Numbered from the stretch's first letter, positions 22,585 through 34,293 are shown. The stretch is DNA of 64,000 nucleotides from Saussurea involucrata (GCA_033807775.1 CM066325.1:16053301-16117300), one strand, 5' to 3'. A program made the numbers and translations. The notes: generated from the letters alone by a model not told the origin.

Positions 22585-24057
22585 GGCCATCCGTACCCGG
22601 CTCGGGATGCCTTCGGGCTCAGCGGGAATGGGCTACGGCCCTTGCGGGATGCGGGGTGCGGGATGGATTCCGGGTTCGGGATCCCGATTCATCCCGAAGG
22701 TTTATTAAAAAAAATTATTTAATTTTTAAAAATAATGCCGTTGAACGGCTCTTTTTAAACAAAAATAAATAAAAAAATTTCTCAATTTAATCCCACTATA
22801 TATTTAACCCTCAACCTCTTATTTCTCACACCTCTCAAACTCTCTAAAATTCTCTCAACCTCTTATTTTTCACACCTCTCAAACTCTCTCAAATTCTCTC
22901 AACCTCTTATTTTTCACACCTCTCAAACTCTCTCAAATTCTCTCAACCTCTTATTTTTCACACCTCTCTCATCATGAATCCAAACAGAACACCTACATCC
23001 CGTCGTAACCGACCCCGCATGATCACCTTACGGGAAACGCTTTGAGGGTTACTTTAGCGAGAAAAGAGCAAATTCAAAAATTTCATAATTGGTAGTGTTT
23101 TGTATTTTGTAATTTTTATTTTTAATGAATGGTATGAATTTTTATTTTTATTATTTATCTTATTTTTATTTATTAAAAAATATATAAATATTTTTATTTT
23201 GTTAAATAATTAAATGTATAAATAAAAGAATTAAAATAAATGAGGTGACAAAAGGGTTTGAGGGAATGGGGTAAGGCCATCCGTACCCGGTGCGGGATGG
23301 GCAGCGCGATGGCGCGGGGACGAGGCGGGATGGTATCCGGGGATGGGATCCCAATCCATCCCGAAGGGTTTTTTAAAAAAAAAATTTAATTAAATTTTTT
23401 AAAATTCATGCCGTTGAACCTCTCAAATTCTCTATTTTTCACACCTCTCAAATTCTCTTATTTTTCACACCTCTCAAATTTTCTCAACCTCTTATTTTTC
23501 ACACCTCTCAAACTCAAAGGTTGGAACACGAACGAGAAATCGAACGAGCAAAACGATTTGATAAAGACTTCGAGTTTTTCATAACCCCGCATGATCACCT
23601 TTCGGGCCCCGCTTTGATGGCTACGATAAAGAGAAAAGAGCAAATTAAAAAATATCATGATTGGTAGTGTTTTGTATTTTGTAATTTTTATTTTTAATGA
23701 ATGATATGAATTTTAATTTTTATTATTTATCTTATTTTTATTTATTAAAAAATATATAAATATTTTTATTTTGTTAAATAATTAAATGTATAAATAAAAG
23801 AATTAAAATAAATGAGGTGGCAAAAGGGTTTGAGGGAATGGGGTACGGGTGTTTAGGGATCGTTAGGGATCGAATGAGGGATGGAAGAAAAGCTGATGTG
23901 GCGCTGATGTGGAGATGGAATATTTGAAAGATGCTGTTATGGGGTACGGATGGCCTAAGGGTGTTTAGGGATTGAGTGAGGGTTAGGAGAAAAGCTGATG
24001 TGGCGCTGATGTGGAGCTGAAATCTTTGAAAGATGGGGTCATGGGGTACTGATGGCC
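22585..24057. mobile_element. Outer Harbinger MITE of a nested pair (copy A)
   Basis: GGCCATCCGTACCCGGCTCGGG ... GGGGTACTGATGGCC, flanked by TAA (22582-22584, 24058-24060). Contains about three tandem copies of a 44-bp unit (TCTCAACCTCTTATTTTTCACACC, 22825-22975). After these is an ATGAATCCAAACAGAAC stub matching the start region of the Myb-like gene, then an internal deletion. Confidence 0.85.
23275..23955. mobile_element. Inner Harbinger MITE, nested in its relative (copy A)
   Basis: GGCCATCCGTACCCGG ... GGGGTACGGATGGCC, 681 bp, with TAA on each side (23272-23274, 23956-23958). It carries the last ~50 codons of a Myb-like ORF1 on the plus strand (about 23517-23666: RLEHEREIERAKRFDKDFEF, ending IKKYHDW and TAG). 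It is therefore a deletion derivative of an ORF1-bearing element. Confidence 0.85.
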
Positions 24058-24264
24058 TAACAATACTCAGCTCGGTTTATATGTCATCTCACTAAAAATG
24101 AATCGGTCGTACCCATGGACTTTATGGTTGTCGTATAGATGGACTTAACCGAGTTAATGTAGAAATATTAAAATAACATTAAATTGATTATTAAAATATT
24201 TTTGGACGGAATTATTTTAAATATTAATATTTCAATACATTTTCATTAACTATAAAAAATATAC

Positions 24265-26169
24265 TAAAACACCCTAGAAATAGTCATAAATTTAAACTTT
24301 AATTTATCACAATAATTTACAACATCTTTCCAAAAGTTTTCATTCATAAACGGAGGATTAGTGACAAGGTCTATAATTACAACTGATCTACTATAAACAA
24401 CCGACTAATCTAATTCATAACCAATAATATCAGATTATACAGGTTGTCTATAATATCTCCAAAATAATCATTGTTCCACTAAATTCTCCATCATAACTCC
24501 AAAAGTATATCTTTGGGACTTCTTGACACTCATCACTGCTTATCCCTTCCCGAGCTAGTATCTGGTAAGAAAATTTAATTTGAAAAGATTAGGCTTACGC
24601 TTAGTGAGAACATCAAATTTTCAAATCAAAATCTTAACAAGCTTTGAAAACTAAAACTGTAAACAAGGCGTTTAAATTAACCTTTTTTCCAAATTTTCTT
24701 ACCGTACATATAGCATCTTTCGATGACGGGAATCATACCCGATTCCATGAGTATGACAAACACCAAGTAAGTCATAGTCTCATGTTTCAGAGCGCCACTA
24801 CAAATCTCCACGGATTCTAGATTACAGCTCATGTCCAAGAAATTACAATTAAACCATGCTTATTTCTTGGAATGGAAATAGAATAGCAATTATACCTTGC
24901 CTATTCCTAATCTCCCAAATGAAAGTGGAAATAGCAATTATACCTTGCGTATTTCTCTTCTCCCAATATAAAACGGCGATAGCAATTATACCTTGCCTAT
25001 TTTACTGTTTCACATCACAATACAAATAGGAATAATAATTATACCTTGTCTATTCCTCGTTCCCAAATATAAACGAGAATAGCAAATTAGCAATTATACC
25101 TTGCCTATTCTACGTTATCAAGTAAAGCTAGTGTCTATGGATCAATTACACCTACTAGCATACGTACATGTCAGACCAAAACACACATCGAATTGTACCA
25201 TACTCGAAGTTGAGTTATAATGATATTCGTACTGTCAAAATAATTAAGATACTTTTCATATTCGTAGAAAACTTAATCATGAAAATCTCATACAGTAAGT
25301 TATCCGGAACAACCTATCCGGTAAACTAATCCGGAATTCAAATCCGGAAAACCATCCAGAATCATATCCGGGAATCAAATACGGAACACTATCCGGAAAC
25401 ATCTGAAAAATCCAAGAATCTAGTACATCCGGAAAAAGTATCCGAACAAATCCGGAACCATCCGGAAATCGCCTCCGGTATCCGAAAATATCCGGAATTC
25501 AGTATTCGGACAACTATCCGGTATCCAGAATCATTCAGTATCCGGAATTGATCCGGAAAAATCATCCGAAATCCGGTACTTTCCGGATTATTCGTCTTCC
25601 GGACTCATCATATTTTTAACCAGTTTCGATCATACTCTATCCAGACTTCCAAAATTGATTTGTATCTATTTCTCAGAGATAATAGTAAGCTTAATGAACC
25701 ATTTCAATTCACAGATAGTTTGTATTAAGCAAAAATAGACAGCTGAACTCACCTGATACGAATTCGAAATCAATGGAATTGAAGCCAAAATCAGAACTCC
25801 AAACTCGATTCTATTCCATCAACACAAATCAAAAACCTAAACGAAGCAGATTATTTATGATTATCAATTCTCAAGAAACCGATTGGAGAAATTGATTGAT
25901 TTTCTTACCGAAAGTGAACCGTGAAATTAAGCTTCCTTCTCTGCTTTTCCAAACCGACTCCAAAATAGAAATTGAGATAACTCTCAATTCAGCCGACTCC
26001 CTGCTTAAGTATACATATTTCACCTATTTACAAAGTAACCCCCCAAACAACAAGGCTAGCTACACTTTGACCTTTCGATATTCATTTTTAACATAACTTT
26101 CCAAATAATTTCCTTCCCATTATTTTAAACATTCCATATACAAAATTATGGAAATAACGAGGTGTTACA
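24265..26169 (-). mobile_element. Solo LTR, second subfamily (copy A)
   Basis: Ends TAAAACACCC (TGAAACACCC in copy B) and GAGGTGTTACA, flanked by the 5-bp duplication TATAC (24260-24264, 26170-26174), 1905 bp. Internal features: five imperfect ~50-bp repeats with AGCAATTATACCTTGCC (24880-25115) and a dense CCGG-motif cluster (25295-25610). Minus-strand TCGGTAAGAAAATC near 25910 resembles a splice donor. No coding region. Confidence 0.85.
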
Positions 26170-26293
26170 TATACAATCTCGGTCCTTGTGGTTGTGGCTT
26201 ACTAATAGTATAATCGACAAACTATATATTTATTATGTATTTTTTATATATGTATTATGTATTTTTAGTTGCAATTATCATTAATTAGTTAAT

Positions 26294-26574
26294 AAGAAGT
26301 ATAAAATGAAAACTAAAATGATAGGAAAGACAAAAATGAAAAAAAGACAAACCATAGGGACATAAATTATAATTTACTCTAATGATCTAATAAAATAAAA
26401 AAAATACACAAAAAGAACTTAACTTTAATTAATTAGAATGTATCAAATGAACCAAAAGTAAATTAAATAAAATGACAATTATAATTACCAAAATTGTAAT
26501 TAATTTAAAAAAAGAAGAAGAATAAACTTGATAATAAGTAAAAACAAAAAAAGACAATTTACTCATTTATTAAA
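26294..26574 (+). repeat. Left arm of 281-bp inverted duplication (copy A)
   Basis: Ancestral left flank of the foldback MITE, also present at the equivalent place in copy B. Its reverse complement occurs at 26935-27215 without length change and with only a few mismatches. Confidence 0.95.
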
Positions 26575-26934
26575 GAGAAATTAATTAAAATACCCTAAGT
26601 TTGAAATTGACTTACTAAAATACCCTAAAAAATGAAAAGTTTACCAAAATGCCATTTTTTTCGCGGAGGGAGCCCTCTATAGCGGGCAGGGACCAATTGT
26701 GAAAAATTTTGCAAGATTATTTACACTTTCAGTCCCCATCGCGGGCCATCGTGGGCCTCGATCGCGGGCCTCGGACTGAAAGTGTAAATATATCTTGCAA
26801 AAATTTTCACAATTGGCCCCTGTCCGCGATAGCGGGCTCCCTTTGCGGAAAAAATGGCATTTTGGTAAACTTTTCATTTTTTGGGGTATTTTGGTAAGTC
26901 AATGTCAAACTTGGGGCATTTTAATGAAAGACTC
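26575..26934. mobile_element. 360-bp foldback MITE, Mutator-type (copy A)
   Basis: Nearly the whole element is an inverted repeat (about 155-bp arms) around a GCGGGCC-rich centre (26731-26780). Termini are GAGAAATTAATTAAAATACC and the inverse of GAGTCTTTCATTAAAATGCC. The left 9-bp duplication TTTATTAAA is at 26566-26574. On the right the expected direct copy is replaced by its reverse complement. Confidence 0.85.
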
Positions 26935-27215
26935 TTTAATAAATGAGTAAATTGTCTTTTTTTGTTTTTACTTATTATCAAGTTTATTCTTCTTCTTTTT
27001 TTAAATTAATTACAATTTTGGTAATTATAATTATCATTTTATTTAATTTACTTTTGGTTCATTTGATACATTCTAATTAATTAAAGTTAAGTTCTTTTTG
27101 TGTATTTTTTTTATTTTATTAGATCATTAGAGTAAATTATAATTTATGTCCCTACGGTTTGTCTTTTTTTCATTTTTGTCTTTCCTATCATTTTAGTTTT
27201 CATTTTATACTTCTT
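26935..27215 (-). repeat. Right arm of 281-bp inverted duplication (only in copy A)
   Basis: Exact-length reverse complement of 26294-26574, present only in copy A. It ends abruptly at 27215, where a truncated Copia gag starts. With the MITE it makes a palindrome of about 920 bp. Confidence 0.95.
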
Positions 27216-27371
27216 GTTGTACCCCGTTTTCAAGGAATCATAGATTAGAGCCCCATTTTCTTGTCGTTCCACATAGTCAAGAAATCTGTCTTTCCATATT
27301 TTAAAATCTTTAGGGAATAGAACCGGTGGTTTATCTTTGGAACCTATGGTCAAAATATCTCTTGCAGTCAT
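27216..27371 (-). pseudogene. Copia gag N-terminus, truncated
   Basis: ATG at 27371. The protein starts MTARDILTIGSKDKPPVLF and contains IWKDRFLDYVE, matching the position and spacing of SQWRDRFMIFIE in the gag at 30757. After 52 residues the frame runs into the inverted arm of the neighbouring MITE (KKYKMKTKM is not gag). Capsid role by family; only a fragment here. Confidence 0.85.
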
Positions 27372-27429
27372 GTTTAGATTACTTGTTGTTGATCTTTTAA
27401 TATCCTTCTGATCTGATTAGGAAATAATG

Positions 27430-27800
27430 ATTACACAATCTTTTGTCTCAACCACTATGTCTTGTCGCAGCCCAAACTTGTCGCAGCCCAATGAAATCGC
27501 AACACACAACTTGTCGCAACAAACTTCTTCTCGCAACACAAGGATATCGCAACACAAATCTTGTCGCAATAAGAAAGTATATCGCAAAGGTAATTCTTAT
27601 CGCAAAGGTAAAATCTTGTCGCAAGGGTAAAATCTTGTCGCAGCAAATAGGTTGCGATAAAAGAGGTAAAGGGATCTTATCGCAACAGTATGTTGCGATA
27701 AGTTACTGTTCACACGGAGAAGGTTGCGATAAAACTGTCTTATCGCAAGGTACTATTGTGATATGGTACGGTTCACTTGCGATAAGTATGAATCTTAGAG
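27430..27800 (-). repeat. Leader array of TTGCGATAA motifs
   Basis: About twenty TCGCAA / TTGCGAT cores on the plus strand at irregular 10-30-bp spacing, in the leader of the truncated element. The layout parallels the CCGG array at 150-560 and 30170-30560, with a different core. Confidence 0.8.
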
Positions 27801-28198
27801 GGTTGCGATAGTTATGAAGATTCAAGGTGTTCTTGAGTCGAATCTTCAAAACTAATCGGATCTGGCTGAAAATTGGTACGCAGGTTCGTGACACTATTCT
27901 GGGCAACTTTAATGTTTCGTGTTTTGTCCAAAAACCAACAGAAAGTGTTTTTTCGATGCAAAACAGAGTGCAGAAATACAAAAATCCGAAAAATGAGTAA
28001 ATGCACAATTTGAGCTATAAACCTAGTGATTTTGCGGAATAAAAACACTCGGGTATTGTCTACTAACAACCCTTGATCAATTCTAATCCATTTGAAGAAC
28101 TCAAATGGCTAAAATCAACCAAAAAGAAGAAAAACTTGAAGAACACTCAACTTTGCCAAAAACTCTAACAATCCTAATCTGATCAATATGATATACAA

Positions 28199-28210
28199 GC
28201 TCTGATACCA
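28199..28210 (-). other. Primer-binding site, tRNA-iMet type
   Basis: Minus strand TGGTATCAGAGC two bases after the LTR end. It is the canonical plant Copia primer site. Confidence 0.95.
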
Positions 28211-28212
28211 AT

Positions 28213-28455
28213 TGTGATCCTAGAACAAGTAATCAATCAATATAAACAACACAAGAAGTCATCTCTATATTCAATAAAATCAAAATAGCTCACAATGATG
28301 ATTGGAATGAAAGAACACTATGTGTGGCTACTATGTGTAAATGGATGACCTAATTCCCAAAAGGGAAAATAGCAAACAATATATACTTGAGACAACTATG
28401 GAACATTGACACATTTGGTCCCTCTACTTGGTACAATCATAATTAAGCACTAACA
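28213..28455 (-). repeat. 5' LTR of truncated Copia element
   Basis: 243 bp. On the minus strand it begins TGTTAGTGCTTAATT and ends TAGGATCACA. No second LTR of this type is in the window. Confidence 0.8.
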
Positions 28456-28533
28456 ATCCCCAATTTATTTCTTTATTTATTTTAAATTTTAATGGAGTTG
28501 TATTATGGTCCATCTCTGGCTTGTACCACATAA

Positions 28534-28916
28534 GAGCATCTCCAACAGCTTTGCTATATTTTTTTAAAATAGAGAATCAAAAGTTAAAATCTCTAAAAAA
28601 TGTTACATTCATCTCTAACAGCTTTGCTATTTTAGAGATTTTAACACAAATTATATTAATATAATATTCTTTAATTTATATTCCTAATGCACTTTAAAAG
28701 AAAACTTAATATAAAATGATAAAAGAATTATGTCATTGGTGGATTGAATTAAATAATTATTTCTCTCTCCTATTTAGAGAATTATAGAGAATTCTCTATA
28801 TTTAGATATTTCTCCAAGAATTTCTATTTTAACAATCAAGATAGCAATGTTGTTGGAGAAAAATAACAAACAAAAACCCACTTTTTTCTATTTTAGCAAT
28901 GCTGTTGAAGATGCTC
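28534..28916. mobile_element. MITE with GAGCATCTCCAACAGC ends
   Basis: Inverted ends GAGCATCTCCAACAGC / GCTGTTGAAGATGCTC, with TAA on both sides (28531-28533, 28917-28919), 383 bp, AT-rich, non-coding. A related fragment is at 59070-59231. The TAA duplication suggests a Tourist/Harbinger-type MITE. Confidence 0.8.
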
Positions 28917-29515
28917 TAAGTTTGTTGTCCTGTCTTTTTTTCACACAGTAGTGAATTGGCTCCGACTAGTACTCAGAACAATGATAGTCGATACTCAAAA
29001 TATTTATTTATTTATTTTATTTTAGATTAGTTTTTGGATTTTATATTGTTTTGTTTAATGTGTCTTCTTGAAGTGTTGTACTTAACACTCTGTTATAGAC
29101 TAATCATCATTCTATTATAAATGTCAAAAACACTAAAGCTTTGGACGGTAACCATTTTAGACAATCTCTGAAAATAAAAATGGGAAAAGATTGAAAAGCC
29201 AGTGTACTTTTAACAATTTCTGTTCAAAAATCAAAATTGTTGTTTCTTTCTTTGGCAAAATCCAGTGTTTTCTAATCTTTTTTGTTAGAATTATTGTACA
29301 TTTACAATAAAGTTTGCAACAAGTCTACCTAATGCTTGTTACTTAAGCATCAATAGTTTACCAAAAGCAATTCTTTTACAATAAAAGAATTTCACACTCC
29401 TCTTTTTACAAATATTTATTGTATTGACCAGTAATAACAATGTGGGAATTTAAACTTATAGCATCGGGTTTTGTACCGGACATCGAGATATTATTTTAAC
29501 TCGACAAAAATAAAA
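28917..29515. other. Spacer without recognised features
   Basis: About 600 bp of AT-rich DNA between the MITE and the 5' LTR of the pol-less element. I see no ORF, repeat or RNA gene. It is absent from the visible part of copy A because it would lie left of the window. Confidence 0.7.
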
Positions 29516-29520
29516 TCCTT

Positions 29521-29802
29521 TGTTAGGGCAGGTTTTATAGTTGATTTAAAGTTCAAGGGTTGATTTGTATTAATTCATTTTGAGCCTTATTAGTGAACGG
29601 GGTCGTAGGCTTACTAGCCACGGGCCCATAGTATTTAATATAAGATTAGCTTGGAAAAACAAGCTGATCATCTTTTTAGCTTTCTATTCGTATTGTAAAC
29701 ATTCTCTCTAAAAGTTAATGAAAGGGATGACAGTTGGAAATCATTGTTCTTATTGATTAATATTACTGATTTCTTATTTGTTGCACGGATCTGGTTCTAT
29801 CA
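29521..29802 (+). repeat. 5' LTR (copy B)
   Basis: 282 bp, TGTTAGGGCAGG ... GGTTCTATCA. It differs from the 3' LTR at 37848 at only about 7-10 positions, several near 29600-29612. The element is therefore not ancient. Confidence 0.95.
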
Positions 29803-29804
29803 AT

Positions 29805-29816
29805 TAGTATCAGAGC
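29805..29816 (+). other. Primer-binding site, slightly degenerate
   Basis: TAGTATCAGAGC, two bases after the LTR. One mismatch to the iMet-type TGGTATCAGAGC. The duplicated 3' LTR junction preserves the unmutated TGGTA. Confidence 0.9.
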
Positions 29817-30169
29817 AGACGGACGGATTCGATTCAAAGCCTCTATAGTGATTTCTGGTAAGATTTTGACTTTTCACGTATGTGTTCATCTTGAATTTTC
29901 GAAATCTTGATTCTGATTAAATTGATCGATTTTGCTCATTGGGTATTGTTAGCATCATTACTAATAGTGATTCTGCAAATTTTCACATCTTTATTCGATC
30001 GTTTGAGTGGTTTATTAAGCAATTTAAGATCAAAAGTTTTGGTAGTGTTCTTGATAAAAAAAATCGGATTTTTAACCATCAAAACTTGTTGTTTTTGCAT
30101 TGAAATCGATTGGATTAGTGTTGCTTTTGTGTTTGGCATTGTTACTAATCTTCCAGGATCGATTTTAGG

Positions 30170-30560
30170 CAACCCTAATCGAAAATTCGATCGATTTGAG
30201 CAAACAGTCGACTTTTCCGGATAAACCAGCCGACGTTTCCGGATAACTTCAAAGTGTCCGGACGTTTGTGTGATTTCCATCCGGGTAATTCCAATTCTTC
30301 CGGACACGTCTAAACCTTCCGGGTAAGTACTGCATCCGGGTAAGTCTCTATTCCCTATACAATCCGGGTAACATTTGTCTCCGGAAACCCAGTGTTTCTG
30401 GACATATCTTATCCGGACAATCCATTGTACCCGGAAACTTCATTGTAACCGGAAATATCTTGTTTCAGTTTTCTATTCGGTAACTTAAGCCATCCGGTAA
30501 CCTTGGTTATCCGGACAACTCAAGTTATCCGGACTCTTCCTCTTATCCGGACATTTTTGT
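30170..30560 (+). repeat. 5' leader array of CCGG motifs (copy B)
   Basis: Same array as 150-560 with a few point differences, mostly within CCGG cores (for example TTTCTGGAC for TTTCCGGAC, and TATCCGGAC where copy A has TATCCAGAC). C-to-T and G-to-A changes at CpG would fit deamination of methylated sites. Confidence 0.8.
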
Positions 30561-30756
30561 TTTTATTGATCTACTTGCATCAAATCTGATCCGGACACTT
30601 CCAGATCAGATCACTTATTTGGATTCCTATCCAGTAAGTTCAGTTTAGTCCAATCACTCGTAGAACCTGCGTTAGGACATCACTCTTAGTACCTTGCGTT
30701 AGGTTTACACTCTGAATCGATCAACCCGTCTGACGATCACTCCGTTGCAACCAAAG

Positions 30757-33700
30757 ATGTCTACTTCTCGTGATGCTCTCGCAATTGGCACTGACACCAA
30801 GCCACCGTGTCTCTATCCGAACGAGTACAGCCAATGGCGAGATAGGTTCATGATCTTCATAGAGTCCAAGGAAAACTATGAGTACATCAAGAGAGCTCTG
30901 GATAATGGCCCAATTCCCAAACCAATGAAGGACATAGCTGCAACTTCAACTGCAGTAGCTCGACGTGAGGCCAAGACTCTTGCTGAAATGACTGAAGATG
31001 AAAGAGGCATGATTGAAGGCGAAAAGCATGCTAAGAGATATCTGGTTCAAGCCCTTCCCAACTCGACCTACACTGCCATCGACAGCTACAAAGACACGGC
31101 TAAAGGCATGTGGGATCAAGTTTCCAGAATGATGCGTGGGAGCGTGGTTGGCAATCAACTGAAGATAAATAGCGCAATAACCAAGTTTGATGGTTTCAAG
31201 CAGCGCAACGACGAAACTCTCACCCAGGCTTACGAACGTTTTTGCCAGCTCCTCAATGAACTGAACAAGAACAAGATCGTTCGTTCGAATACTGAAAACG
31301 CTCTCAAGTTTCTCAACAATCTACTGCCGGAATGGAAGGTGTATGCTTCTCATGTCAAACATAACCACTTGATAGAGAATATAAGCATCAACGAACTGTA
31401 TGAGACACTTCTTCAAGACGAAGATGAAGTGAATGAGCTCCTAGGCGAGAAAAAGACTGAACCAAAGCCATCTGCCGATCCTATTGCTCTCATTTCCTCC
31501 AAGCAAGGAAAACCATCGGGAAGTCACTCCAGACGTGCTCCAAAGCAAAGTTCTTCTGAGTCAGAAGCTGAAGATAAGCAAGACAACGATTCTGATGATG
31601 AAACGGTTTCCGAATTCAAAAAGGCCATAGCTTTGCTTACCAAATCCTTCGAACAACAAAGGTACTACAAGAAGCCTTCATCCAATAGTCAGCGCTACTC
31701 CACTTCCTCCAATAAGCGCCATGACCACAAAGACCGATACGAAGGAAAGAAGAAGGTCAGTGAGCAAGACAAGTCTGAGAAGAAGGGAAAGCCAGAGAAA
31801 GAAGAAGGGAAGAAGAGAGATGAACCCGTAAAGTGTTACAACTGCGGGAAACTTGGTCATTTTGCGAAGGATTGTCGCCAGCCAACAGTAAAGAACTCTC
31901 ACTACTATGAGGCCAAGCTTGCATTGTCTCGTCAGAAGGAGGCTGGAGAAGCTATGTTTGCTGAGAACGACTACTGGTTGGAAAGATCTGATAATGAAGT
32001 CAATTTTGATGTTGCTGATGCCTTCATGGGATACCACTCCTCCGCCGAAGAAGAAACGACACCTACATGTCAGGTATGTGAACCTATCTTTTCAGAACTT
32101 TATGACCGAATGAAACCTCTTGCTGAACGGGTAGATTCCTTTAAGGCCACCTCTAATGAACAACTGCTTGAGATTAGATCACTATCTGAAAAGCTAGATG
32201 TTCAAAAGAGAATAACTGAAAAATATAAGTCTGAAAATGCTAATCTAAAAGACAAATGCAAAAATCTTTCATTAGAACCTAAGGACTTAAGGGCCAAATT
32301 ATCTGATCTTCAGTCTCAGTTTGATAAGTGCTTGAATGAGAAAGAAGAAATTATTTATCAATGTTCTTCTCTTCAAATTCAACACAAGGAGTTTGTGACT
32401 AAAATCCTTGTTCTTGAAAACAAACTTCACAAAAGGGGTCAAACTGATCAAACCATTTTTTTGAACAAACCCAAAGAGTTCATGTACTTCAATAAAGAGT
32501 GGGGAATCGGATATGATAACCCACACTACTTAAAAAAGGGAAGATATCAAGTCCCTACTCTGTATGATTATGCTTGCTATGGATTAGATAAAAAGTATCC
32601 AGAGTACGCAATTCAATGGATTGGTCCTCTTGAACCAGAAAAGGAGGAGGAAACCGAGGAACATAAACGCACAAAAAAACGAGGATTTCAACTTCCATTT
32701 TGCTATGAACCTTTAAACTACTCGTATCAAAAGGACAAAAAGTACCTTTCCAATGACTACTTCGACCCCTACAACGTAGCTACACCCAAGGATTCCTCCA
32801 AAAAGGATGAGGACCTAGCACCTGCAACCAAGACTGAGACGGATGAGTTTAAACTCTATGTTCCCCTTCTCATCTTGGAAGCAAAGATAGTCGAGTTGGA
32901 GGAGTCCATTGAGAAAGAAAGGTGAAGGATTCAAATGGAAAAACAAGTCTTACTTACAAAGCTTGAGAATCTACAACCGGTCAAAACCGAAGTTGTGTCT
33001 GGTGAAGGACAGGAAATCCTTCGGAGTGAAATCAATCGACTCACATCACAACTGTCTGCCTTGGCAACAGAAAAGATGGAAGAGTACACGAGAAATGGTC
33101 AGCTTCAAGAGCAAATTGACTAACTGCTATCTGACAAGAAGATTTCACCCGAACCTTCCTCAAATTCATCCGACACATCTTCGTGCAAAGCCTTCTTAGG
33201 CAAGATTTCTAGTACACAAGACGGTCAAGATTCTCAAGACGAGAGTGTTTTAAGGAATTTGAACTCTGAATTTTTCTTAGCTTCCGCACCAAATTTCCCA
33301 AAGCACACAAGCACAGAGAGTTCCTCGCCTTCCTCACCTGATCCAAGTCCAGTACTTCTCGAGATAAATTTTTCTGAGTACATGAACTCCGAAGGTAACT
33401 GTGAAGAAGAGTTTGAGTCGTTCCCCTTCGACAAACCTCTTCCAAGTCACACTGATTTTCTGTCCCCAGTGGTAAATCGTCCGGTCAATTTTCAAAAGGG
33501 TACCTGTTCTACCACTAAGGCCCCAGCCGTGATTGAGATTCCTAAATCTAAACCTGTTTCTCAAAACCAATCACAGCCAAGGCAAAAGACCGAGCGATTG
33601 CCTGTTAAAACTCCTGTTTCTTCAAAAGTCACTGACCATTTTGTCCCTGTTGTTTCGGATAAAACCGGTCGCGCTAAACAAGAAAAACCAAAGTGGCTAA

Positions 33701-34293
33701 AAAAGGAATCTGTCGAGGATGTTGCACCAAAGTCGTTCAATACTGGGTTTTACCCTAGAATGAACAAAAACGATTGTGCCTGGAATCATAGGAATGTTTT
33801 TGTTAAAAGAGATGTTAATTTTCCAATGAAAATTTACTCCACTCAACAATTGATTCAATTATCGCACGATTGTTTGTGTTGTTCTAGTTGTGGTTGGAAT
33901 GACTTTGATGATATTAACAACAATGATTGGTTTGGGTCATATCATATATATAATCATACACCCAAACGCAGACCTCGTAAGAACAAAAAGAAGTCCAAAT
34001 CTAAACGGGGTCCCCAATCAGAGGTTAAACCAAAGGAAGTGAGGAAACCTAATTCCAAACAGGTTCCTCCTACTGAAGCAAAACCAACACCAAAGAGGCA
34101 ACCTGCTGAAAATCATGTTCCTCCACAAGGTGTAAAACCTACACCAAGGAGGCAACCTGTGCCAAAACCAGTTTCCGCAAACGGTGCACAACCTGCACCT
34201 AAGGGGAAAGCTGTGTCAAAGCAAGTTCCTCCAAGAGGTGCCAAACCTAACCCTCCAGGACCCAGGCAAATCTGGGTACCCAAGGTCCGCTAA
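30757..34293 (+). pseudogene. Large Gag-like ORF, 1179 codons with two in-frame stops (copy B)
   Basis: One frame from ATG 30757 (MSTSRDALAIG) to TAA 34291-34293, interrupted only by TGA at 32923-32925 and TAA at 33121-33123; the second is CAA in copy A. Regions: gag N-domain with LYPNEYSQWRDRF (residues ~22-35), acidic-serine linker (~250-280), basic KKKVSEQDKSEKKGK stretch, CCHC knuckle CYNCGKLGHFAKDC (360-373), a heptad-rich coiled coil (~455-560), then a Ser/Pro-rich part and a very basic tail (RRPRKNKKKSKSKRG) before QIWVPK. Family role: RNA packaging. At about 1,179 residues it is much longer than a typical Copia gag. Confidence 0.8.

Larger units (their letters stand above)
1..26934. 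repeat. Copy A of ~30-kb tandem segmental duplication
   Basis: Nearly every base from 1 to 26934 has a counterpart in the same order and orientation at an offset of 30,020, growing to about 30,110 through small indels and then to about 32,018 after an extra 1.9-kb insertion in the other copy. Divergence by eye is a few substitutions per kb, plus microsatellite and homopolymer indels. The left edge lies outside the window. The right edge is the end of the foldback MITE, where the copies stop matching. Confidence 0.95.
27216..28455 (-). mobile_element. Truncated Copia element, 5' part only
   Basis: On the minus strand, in order: 5' LTR (28455-28213), two bases, tRNA-iMet primer site, long leader with a TTGCGATAA-type motif array, and the first 52 codons of gag. 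It is then cut at 27216. It is a different family from the pol-less element but has the same layout and a related gag start. Confidence 0.85.

Noticed and set aside
27427..27811. Overlapping ORFs rich in NLSQ and CRNK
   Set aside because: They read through the TCGCAA motif array of a retroelement leader.
28199..28216. Part of a tRNA gene (GCTCTGATACCAATTGTG)
   Set aside because: It is the complement of the tRNA-iMet primer site beside an LTR; no cloverleaf is present.
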